A stretch of DNA of 64,000 nucleotides from Leishmania donovani (lineage: Eukaryota; Euglenozoa; Kinetoplastea; Trypanosomatida; Trypanosomatidae): positions 384,734-448,733 of the forward strand of contig NC_018244.1 of assembly GCF_000227135.1 (NCBI RefSeq), in the 5' to 3' direction. Position 1 is the first letter of the stretch; the number at the start of each line of letters is the position of its first letter. The notes beneath the pieces were generated by a model that had not been told where the DNA came from, made no database searches, and saw nothing but the letters and a program-made list of their open reading frames with translations. Positions 57,201 through 64,000 of the stretch are shown one piece after another. The position numbers and the translations under genes are program-made.

Positions 57201-59016
57201 GTTCATTGCAGGCATCGACCAGGCCTCGGTCCCAACAAACGTCTTGAAGCTGATGGACGCATACAGGTTCACGGACAGCTGCGCCTTCTACGTGGCGATG
57301 TGCCTCAACGTGTTTCTGCGCTACGGGTTCGTGCAGCGCTTCGGATGGAACCTGCAGAAGCTGAAGAGGTTCTTCGAGGTGGCCGCGACGTACTTCCGCG
57401 GCGGAAACCCGTTCCACAATCCGGTGCACGCCATCGACGTCGTCATGGCGGCGCACCAGTGGCTCAACGAAGGGAGCACCGGCGCTGCACTTTCCGATGA
57501 TGAGGCGATGACGTTTTTGTTCACCGCCATGGTGCAGCAGCTTGCTCACACAGGCGCCGACAACCGCCTGCTTGGACAGCTGAAACACCCGTACGCGATG
57601 CTCTGCAGTTACGCGTCGCCTCAGCAGGGTGCCACTGTCGCACTGGTGATGGCGCTGCTGAGTCGACCAGAGCTGCACTTCTTTCCTGTTCCCTTCCTCG
57701 CCACAGCTCACACTGCTGACGCCAGTGACGCTACCGACCCGGCCGTTGTAAAGGAGTGGACCACGAGCCGCGAGTCGCAGGTGTACGATATGCTGGCTGA
57801 CCTTATCATGGCCACAGACGAGCGCAACCATGCCACGCTGAAGCAGAACATCGTGCGCATGGGGGAGGAGAACGCGCGGCGGCACGGCTGCATGTGTGCT
57901 TATACCCACACCGACCGCTCCTCCTCCCAGGCCGACACAGCGACGCGGCTGCTGTACCCGTCTCAGCCGGGCAACTTCTGTCTCAATTGCTGTGCGTACA
58001 TCACTGATGCACACGTGCCCGACTTGCTGAAAGCGGTGCTGCACTTTATCGACTTTGCGTACCTGTTCCGCCCTTACCAGGTTTATCTGTCCGGCAACGT
58101 CACCTACACGGCGGAGGTGTACCGGCAGAGCCAGCGGGAGTACCAACTGCTGCAACGCTTGCAGGAGCAGCAACTGCTAAGGGTCTTGACGGATGAGGCG
58201 GATAGGGAGAGGGTTGGAGAGGAAGTGCTGCGGAGGCGGTCTGGTGCTCAAAGCCCCGGCGCACCCGTCTCCGCGCCGGCGGTAACGTTTGCCACGGCGC
58301 TTCTGGCAGAGCAACAACCTTGGCGGCAAGGCGTTGCTCAAGCCTCCACCATGACCTCGCTGCAGCGCAGCGGCGATGAGGCCGTGGTAGCTGCGGACAC
58401 CCCGCCGCCGTCGCGCCGTGTGGCGGACATGACGCTGCCGAGCGAGACGACAGCGCGTCGCCACTCCTCTATGCGTCCGCCGCTGCTGGCGCTGGACGGG
58501 CAGCTGAGGCAGCAGGCGACTAGAATGCCACTGGACGAAGACGCCTCTGCTTCGAATGCGCTGGACAGTGCGACGAGCACACAGCCCCTCAAGGGTCTCG
58601 GCCGCGATATTGTGCTCATTAGCCTGGAGGACTTGTGCTTGCCCTTCCTCGAGCAGCTATCCCCGTACATGCCGGAGGCGTGGGTGGCGGCGAGTTACCA
58701 GAACCATCAGCGGCTGATGAAGTCTCTTCCAACCCCGGAGAAGTTTGATGAGATCGTCAATCGGTTGCTCGGCATGGGCGAGGAAACAGAGGCTGAGAGG
58801 CTCGAGGAGGATATAAAGAAAGAGGGCGAGGCCGAGGATGAGGAGGCGGATTGGCTTGCTGCTGAGTGTCCGTTTACGCTACCGTGGCGCCTGCTGCGTC
58901 CGATGCGCCCCATTGAAGCGGAGTGGACAGTGGACAAGGACAGTCTGGTGCGGCGTGTGGTGAGGGAGATCATGAGAGGGCCCGATCAGCTGCTGAAAGA
59001 AAGCGATGCGAGCTGA
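54238..59016 (+). CDS. Degenerate cyclic-nucleotide phosphodiesterase-fold protein
   Basis: 1592 aa from MPGRSGSEAGG. Residues 1-900 are Ser/Ala/Pro/Thr-rich and disordered, with several basophilic sites (for example RRFS, 919-922). The C-terminal region has the class I PDE pattern: FHNPVHAIDV (1059-1068) is intact. The next metal-binding block, normally HDxDHxG, reads QQLAHTG (1100-1106), so the HD pair is lost. The usual HH that follows appears as QQ (1129-1130). IMATDERNH keeps the Asp/His of the next helix. The late metal Asp (normally ADIS/GDIS) is Tyr in CAYITD (1252-1257). Insertions and an acidic helix (EEDIKKEGEAEDEEADW) follow. The fold is credible but cAMP hydrolysis is not expected. 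A pseudo-enzyme or cyclic-nucleotide-binding scaffold is my inference. It differs from the catalytically intact PDEA-PDED types. Confidence 0.8.
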   Translation: MPGRSGSEAGGVAPSAELGAPLSATGATSARSSSGRSHPLHPSASASFCFGDAVPTHGQHALANAGEVAHLGRGGGQSQQSCPPTIIDTSATGPTAVGVSSLRCDFASPPAVLVAGVPMSSHVPTPNQSTPATETRSVQLLEHLQQLLQSNVPTAMLQQWVSAQLLQAKSPATVARPPAAVVVVSSSSARPLAPTALPASALGQPTSPRIPGGSCPPRRPAPAVSFSIFTYPHCQTQQQQQQLSPRQGSPLDRVNVSSEPSFTPSTIGCVCNANSGSAPSALTSAVDGGAVALAPAMCSATSVVATVPSKADIEAPLSGPSLPFLAGSAVVPSVERGGPCSTVNDPLASGAGNDNDSAEAHQRCSGEGLRKTSRLRRQHSQCRSLRNQSSNAGFSSPTAPSSGVWPATGSCTGANMAPSTIILHSKSPSPAGSPTHRCIASALHSATKAAIHATTSQLVAAKQQNISLLLGERFSRHPQNLVRRVATPLVHVGSGSSGTSALSGATSGATFSQGRSRCERDFSADGDNSSLATANTVLERVEGPTGSLVAPQTRFPSLASAPLKVAEGGAAVAAAGFLARRAPLPSMAAAASASDPARKLPARRLSRAITPPSLLMTAMDVSKSGSSGVSSLQGNGTVSDDHSAVSNAPCGSNDAAAAAPPPLPASAESASIHRCTDSIPSEQPANAEAEAQLKLLLQRDRPSSTLSAVMAARPLTAATEAASGDAPEPVAATEVPDVISLIAVDTEGASVPCTPFREPSSHTNSSLLSGGDSHQLPRWWGGAAAHDGERYHLPHRGTILTLPAVNASATPFAWAQPPNMDSHAPGLETSLSQLAPLPSTVIQGTRQASVTPRRATSLVSNASSHLGCAGATRGHGAATLLDVAGQDSLSLHDDVPSFNSSHTAGMSSIGDGVNGNRLRRFSVLHLSRSSMNGGVDPMDGVMPSFILDDINGAQRRSGPRFLRSFCRHTPVRVTESVTREALRGLGVPFIAGIDQASVPTNVLKLMDAYRFTDSCAFYVAMCLNVFLRYGFVQRFGWNLQKLKRFFEVAATYFRGGNPFHNPVHAIDVVMAAHQWLNEGSTGAALSDDEAMTFLFTAMVQQLAHTGADNRLLGQLKHPYAMLCSYASPQQGATVALVMALLSRPELHFFPVPFLATAHTADASDATDPAVVKEWTTSRESQVYDMLADLIMATDERNHATLKQNIVRMGEENARRHGCMCAYTHTDRSSSQADTATRLLYPSQPGNFCLNCCAYITDAHVPDLLKAVLHFIDFAYLFRPYQVYLSGNVTYTAEVYRQSQREYQLLQRLQEQQLLRVLTDEADRERVGEEVLRRRSGAQSPGAPVSAPAVTFATALLAEQQPWRQGVAQASTMTSLQRSGDEAVVAADTPPPSRRVADMTLPSETTARRHSSMRPPLLALDGQLRQQATRMPLDEDASASNALDSATSTQPLKGLGRDIVLISLEDLCLPFLEQLSPYMPEAWVAASYQNHQRLMKSLPTPEKFDEIVNRLLGMGEETEAERLEEDIKKEGEAEDEEADWLAAECPFTLPWRLLRPMRPIEAEWTVDKDSLVRRVVREIMRGPDQLLKESDAS

Positions 59017-61681
59017 GGCGTGGAGTAGGAGAGGGGCTAGAGAGAGGGGACTGACTGGCCGTCGTTCATCTCCGACCGTTGCGGGCTCCCCTCGTCCTCT
59101 TTCTCTGAGCTGGCAGCCGGCCCTACGCATACGCTGGCGAACGCGAACACGGGTACGTACGTATGCATAAACGCTCATACCCAAGCAAACAGATGCGCAC
59201 GCCTTTTGCCATAGATGTACACTACCGGGTGTGAGGAGCGCACACGCGTCAGACTGTTTTGCATCTTCTGTTTTGTTCGTTCTTCTATCTATGTGTGTGT
59301 CTCTTTCCCCCCTCTCGCCCTTCTTTCCCTCTTTACCCACCACGACTGTGGGCCCCAGCCACGGTGCACCTCCGAGGTATATCCGTGTCTGCGTATGTCC
59401 TCCTCTCTCTGTTTTTTGTATTTCGTTTCTATGACTGTCGTTTCCCGTGGGGTGCTGCCTCTGCGCGCGCCCCTCTCCCTCCCTCTCTCCCTCTGCCTGT
59501 GTCGACGGCGTCGTGTGATACGCCCCGCCATACATGCTCCGCTCTTCTTTGCCTTCATTGCCTTCATTGAATTAAACCATGTAGGGTCCACCCACGCGGG
59601 CTTTCGGGGTTGATGTCGCCTCTGATTGCCCCTCCTTGCGTGTGCGCTGCTCGCATCACCATGCGGCCGTGCACCCATTCCTCCTCTTGTTCTCTGTTTT
59701 TATCGACTTCGCCTCCTCCTCTCTCCTCTCTCTTTTCCCTTCGACGCGTGCGCTCTGGGGCCATTCTTACGATGTGTCGTCCGTCAGGTCGTATGATCCA
59801 AAACGGGGTCATGGTATCTACGCTGCTGCTCGTGCTCTTCCTACGCCCCCCTCCCCCCCCCCACACACCGTGCCAGCGGTCTCTCCCCGTCTTCCTCCCC
59901 ATCGCAACAACATTACCATCACCCCCCCCCCAACGGCCACGTGGTCTTTTTACAGCCTTTCGTCACGTCTCTGGTTCTTTTCGCTGTTTTTTGAGGATGT
60001 CTGATCACGGCTTTCGCATCTTCCTTTGGTGTGTTGTGTCGTTGTGCCGTTGTGCTGTTCAAGCGCGCCGATGTGTTGATGCCCTTCTCTCTCTATTCAC
60101 GGTGCTGCCACCGTCTCTCTCTTCTATTTTCCTTTTTTCCTTCTGTTTCGTTTTTCCTGTCTCTGTTTCTCGTGGAGGTGTACGAGCAACGGGCAGGCTG
60201 GGCGGTGCGAGGGGTGCGCCAGAGGAGGGGATGCCGATGTTGTGCGCTGATTCCTCCCCGCCCCTCCTTCTCTGTCTCTCCCCCTTGGGACATGGGCTGC
60301 GATGGAAAGCGGGACGCACGCACAGACATACCCACGCAGGCAGAGAAGAGAAGGGGGGGCGGGGGACAGTGATGCTGGGCAAAGTGCTTGTCAAGAATGA
60401 GGGCCCCACTCAAACTCCTGCGTACCCTTTCACACCTATCCATGCCCTGCGACTTTTGCTCTTCGCCATCCTCGTTGGATGGCGGGAGGTGGCGTCGGTG
60501 GGTGTGCGACAGGCACGGCGTCGTCCTCTCTCTCTCTGTGTCTCTGAGTCTCCTTGCACACGAACCGAACAGACAAAGATGCACAGCAGCGCATGTGCAA
60601 CGGCGCGATGGCAGCGAAGCACCGCATCGGGGGGGGGGAGGGTGACGGTGGGCGCGGTGTGTGTGTGTGTGTGTGTGTGTCACGTATGGGCTGTGGAAAG
60701 GGTATCGCCCTTCCATGCATTCAAGTTGGGACTTGTCGTCCATGGCCACCCCATCGGGCGGATGACGCATAGGGGGGGATTTCGAGCATCATCGAAGGCC
60801 CTAAGCATGCGAGAGTTCGCTAGCCCTTCTCCTCCCTTTCCCCAACCCCCTCCCTCGCGAACACGGCGCCGCGACGTGGCCTTCACGCTTGTCTTTACGT
60901 CAGATGCACTCTTATCATCCCAGCTTGCTGGCTTTCTCTTCGTTGCTACTCGTCACACCTTCCTTCCCTCCTCGCTAAGTTTGCTCCTCCGTCTTATCTT
61001 GTTTTCCGTTCACACGCAGGTGCTGCACATCTGCTTCACGAGGAGCGTGCGCGTGCCAACCGCCGCACAAGTCTTCGCACCCGCATACATAGACGCGCAG
61101 TCACACATCAGACACGCCTGTACGTAAGGCACTCACACCGTCACACTCGCTGCTGCGCGGCTTCCTTTACCATCGCGCCTTGTTGCTCTCACGTTAGCGC
61201 TGTCTTGACCGCTCTCCCTGTCTGTCTGTCTTCCTCTCTCCCTCGCTGACGCCCTCGCCTCGCGGAGGACTTTGTGCTACGCAGCGGGCATACCGTTGGC
61301 TAGCTAAGGTGAGGGTGCGTCAGAAAGGAGACACCGACGAGGGGAGGGAAGGGTGGAGGGGAAGAGCAGCACATGGGCCGCCATGCATATAGACGACTGC
61401 ATGTGTGATTGAGTCTGCATCGGTGTGTCTGTCTGTCTCGCTCTCTTCCCCCAACGTGAGTCTTCCTGCCTCGGCTGCCGCAAAAAAACAACAACAACCA
61501 AAGGCTTTGTTTTGTTCTTGTGATTCGCTGCCCCGTGTGTGTGTCTGTCTCGCCATCTCTCTGTGCTCCGTGGGCCCTTTCTACTCCGTGGCCCTCACCT
61601 GATCCCGTCGCTTAGCGCGGCTATCAGCTGCCACTCCCTCTCTCTTCCTCTCTCGCGCCCTCCTGAGCAGGCGTATCGACC
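59017..61681. other. 2.7-kb intergenic region
   Basis: No gene is seen. It is CT-rich with many C- and G-runs. A GT repeat lies at 60657-60680. The long frame at 59610-61127 has no domain features and its codon use follows the local CT and C-run composition, so it is not called. Confidence 0.6.
61632..61670 (+). promoter_or_regulatory. Candidate spliced-leader acceptor for the right-edge gene
   Basis: A CT-rich tract (CCCTCTCTCTTCCTCTCTCG) is followed by AG at 61666-61667 and again at 61669-61670, 12-15 bases before the ATG at 61682. Confidence 0.55.
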
Positions 61682-64000
61682 ATGCTTGAGCAAACTTATC
61701 CCTCAGCCTGGACAGCGCCGTCGTCGCCGCCGCCGCCGCCAATGGCAGTCTCTCGCTCCCTTTCGGGGGTTCACACAACGGCGACAACAGTGGCGAGCGC
61801 CTCCTTGCCTTCCACAACCGGCACCACCGCGGCTTACTGCTCCACCGCGCAGTCCTACCCGCTCGCCGACGCCGGTCACGGAACTCTAGGCAGCGTCCTT
61901 GGCGGCGTTCATGACATCAGTGCCAGTCGGTCTCCCCCTGCGACAGCGACGGCCGAGGATGCCGGCGCCGCGTCTCTTGTCTCACGCCTGCGCGCAGAAG
62001 CTGTGTCTCGAAAGATGCCGCGGCTACTGCGGTGCCACGCGATGACACCGATGCTTCTCTCCTCCGGCGAGCTGATGACGTGGGAGCAGCCCGTTCTGTC
62101 GGCGGCGTCTTCCCTGCCCGCTGCGACGGCTGCGACGGCAACATCGGTCGTCAGCCCCCCCACACCCAACGCTGTGCCTCCTGCAAGCTTCTTCCAGACT
62201 CCGCCTCCTCCTACGCCACCAACACCTGTACCACAGCAGCAGACACAGCAGCGTGAGCTGAGGCTGCTGCGATGTGTCCGGCGCAGCGGTGTGCCGCTCA
62301 TCGAGCAGTTGCAGCAGCGGTGCCGCACCGCCACGGGACTCACGCAGCGCCTCGTGGCGCCGCAACGCTCACCACGTGCCTCAGGCGACTCTGCTGAGTC
62401 GCCATCACACGCGGCGGCGGCGGTTGTAATGCGGCAGCCGTGCGACTCACTCTCGGCGCCTCTGTCGCCTATTTCCTTTCCATTTGGAGGTCATTCAGGG
62501 CCGGCGTCGATGCTGGGGCTGCACTCGTCTGCCGAGTTACTGTCCCCGGGGACGCGTCAGTTGCACTGGTCCAAGCGAGGGAGGGTGCTTGCGGCTCCCC
62601 GCGCCAGCAGCGACGCGGATGACCGACAGAGCCCCAGTGCTCGCGAAAGTGGGCTGCTCGGCAGCGTCCGTGGCGGACAGCAAGAGGAGAGCCACAGCAG
62701 CGCCCCTGGAACCCGCGTGAGTCTCAGAGAACCGAGCGAGCTTAGCAGAGATGACCACGACAGAGGCATGGGCACTGAAGATGGTGCATTGCATCGCGTA
62801 AGTCTTTCAACCCCGCTTCTCTTCCTGGCTCCGTCTTCTCCCTCCGCGGACGCCGACGCCGCCGCGTCGTCGGTTGCGAGCACAGCTGGAACAACATTGG
62901 CTCATTCAACTACCGAGCCGGCGCACGACACGTGCAACTTGCCCCGCTCTTACTCACGACCCTCCGGCACTCGTTACCATCCCCAAACGCCTCGAAAGGG
63001 GCATACTGACGTTGTCCCATCTCACTTGGTGGATCACCCCTTGTTGAGCCGCCCGCCGCCCTTATCGTCGGCTGAGGCCGCACAGGGCCTACTCTGCCCG
63101 CCCCGAAACGGACGTGCTTCTGCCACCGCTACTGCGCCTCACGCTCGGGACAGCCGCCCTCTCACCTTTCACAGCCACGAGGGCGGCGTGCCGAGTCTGT
63201 CGACGTCACGCTGGCCTTCCACGTTGCAAGCGCACTCATCTATTTCGTTGCCTTCCTCGGCAGCAGGAGCAGCGGCAGTGCCGTTGATGAGCAGCGCACA
63301 GCCAGGCCCCTCTCCGACCATGTCACAGCAGCAACAGCAGCAGCAACACTCGCTTCTATTCGCCGTTCTCCCTACCATGTCGGTGATTCCTTCATCGCGG
63401 AGCATGCCAGGGGCGACTACTGAGATGCCCGCAGCTGGGGGAAGTGACTCTTCTACACCGCCGCTGGTGTTCACCGCGATCGAGCCCGCCGCCGCGGACA
63501 TGCGTTCCACTAGCGGCGCCCAGTACCTCTCCCAAGAGATGCAGCCGGCCTCCAGGTCGTCCTCTACAGCCAGCGTGTTTCCACATCTAGCGCACGGTAA
63601 CGGTCGCGGTGGAAGCCCAGCGCGTGCGTTCATGCTCCAGCAGCACCCTTTCTCCGAGCCTGTGGTAGCCACATCCGCGCTTGCCACGTCGTTGCTGCCA
63701 TCTCGCACCGCTACACCGCCAGGCATCGCGGGCAGCTCGCACGATCGCATCGCGCATGTCGACCCTTCTGCCACGACACCTCGAGGCACGTCGGACGCCG
63801 CTGTGGTGGGCAGTGATAGGCCCCGCTGCGCTCATCCGCCTCACAGTCATCCACCAAAAGGGGCGGTGGTCGCAGCGGCGGCCGTAGCCTCTGCAGCGGC
63901 GTCGCCGTCTCGCTCCTCCGTTTTGCGGCATCAGCAACCGCCTCCGTTGCTCTTGAAGCCGGCAGAGGGGCACCATCGACCAGGGATGCCACCACCGCTG
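61682..64000 (+). CDS. S/P/T/A-rich protein, partial (runs off right edge)
   Basis: I read an open frame of exactly 773 codons from ATG (61682) to the last base with no stop, so the gene continues beyond the window. The start MLEQTYPSAWTAPSSPPPPPP directly follows a good tract-AG signal. The visible part is low-complexity: Ser, Pro, Ala, Thr, His and Gln. It has a poly-Gln stretch (MSQQQQQQQ, from about 63329) and one more ordered patch, RELRLLRCVRRSGVPLIEQL, near residues 190-210. No membrane segment, signal or domain is recognisable, and the functional domain may lie outside. Third-position GC bias and open length support a real gene. An unrelated disordered regulatory region of a kinase or similar large protein is possible. 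Confidence 0.75.
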   Translation, partial: MLEQTYPSAWTAPSSPPPPPMAVSRSLSGVHTTATTVASASLPSTTGTTAAYCSTAQSYPLADAGHGTLGSVLGGVHDISASRSPPATATAEDAGAASLVSRLRAEAVSRKMPRLLRCHAMTPMLLSSGELMTWEQPVLSAASSLPAATAATATSVVSPPTPNAVPPASFFQTPPPPTPPTPVPQQQTQQRELRLLRCVRRSGVPLIEQLQQRCRTATGLTQRLVAPQRSPRASGDSAESPSHAAAAVVMRQPCDSLSAPLSPISFPFGGHSGPASMLGLHSSAELLSPGTRQLHWSKRGRVLAAPRASSDADDRQSPSARESGLLGSVRGGQQEESHSSAPGTRVSLREPSELSRDDHDRGMGTEDGALHRVSLSTPLLFLAPSSPSADADAAASSVASTAGTTLAHSTTEPAHDTCNLPRSYSRPSGTRYHPQTPRKGHTDVVPSHLVDHPLLSRPPPLSSAEAAQGLLCPPRNGRASATATAPHARDSRPLTFHSHEGGVPSLSTSRWPSTLQAHSSISLPSSAAGAAAVPLMSSAQPGPSPTMSQQQQQQQHSLLFAVLPTMSVIPSSRSMPGATTEMPAAGGSDSSTPPLVFTAIEPAAADMRSTSGAQYLSQEMQPASRSSSTASVFPHLAHGNGRGGSPARAFMLQQHPFSEPVVATSALATSLLPSRTATPPGIAGSSHDRIAHVDPSATTPRGTSDAAVVGSDRPRCAHPPHSHPPKGAVVAAAAVASAAASPSRSSVLRHQQPPPLLLKPAEGHHRPGMPPPL

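Noticed and set aside
56902..58173. 423-codon frame antisense to the PDE-like gene
   Set aside because: A shadow frame on the non-transcribed strand of the plus array, without recognisable features.
59610..61127. 505-codon plus-strand frame between the PDE-like gene and the right-edge gene
   Set aside because: It reads through C-runs, GT repeats and CT tracts with UTR-like composition and no conserved motif. It could be tested by ribosome profiling.

Overview
The window looks like nuclear DNA of a trypanosomatid, most likely Leishmania. All recognisable genes are intronless and sit in two same-strand arrays that diverge from one point. Pyrimidine tracts followed by AG, typical of spliced-leader trans-splicing, lie upstream of the start codons. 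Intergenic DNA is long and full of CA, TG, TA and GA/CT simple repeats. Several proteins are kinetoplastid-specific: META1, META2 and a DUF1935 domain. In Leishmania major the META1/META2 cluster lies on chromosome 17, so this is probably the syntenic segment. The species cannot be fixed from sequence reading alone.

Left array (minus strand, 1-15889). Reading away from the divergence point, it holds a 144-aa protein with a Q/P/G/Y-rich tail and a 117-aa very basic protein. Next come an ATP10-like mitochondrial ATP synthase assembly factor and the lariat debranching enzyme DBR1. The last two are a 596-aa disordered protein and, at the window edge, the first 23 codons of a G-patch protein.

Divergent strand switch (about 15.9-17.5 kb). 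This 1.6-kb, AT-richer, gene-free stretch is the expected start region for both polycistronic units. The purine/pyrimidine bias of intergenic DNA reverses across it.

Right array (plus strand, 17494-64000). The order is META2 (three META domains plus DUF1935), a 561-aa tail-anchored protein, META1, a DRC5/TCTE1-like leucine-rich axonemal protein, an LCLAT1-type acyltransferase and a Brr2-type spliceosomal helicase. After these come a formin with CUE/UBA-like repeats, a PCIF1-family cap adenosine-N6 methyltransferase, a phosphodiesterase-fold protein that has lost most metal ligands, and an S/P/T/A-rich gene running off the right edge. Three degenerate SIDER-like retroposon remnants lie in the 3' flanks of META2, the 561-aa gene and the PCIF1 gene.

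The genes do not form one pathway, as expected for constitutive polycistronic transcription. Several nevertheless concern RNA processing (G-patch, DBR1, Brr2, PCIF1-like). The most interesting items are the PCIF1-family protein, a candidate for N6-methylation of the first nucleotide of the trypanosomatid cap 4, and the degenerate phosphodiesterase.
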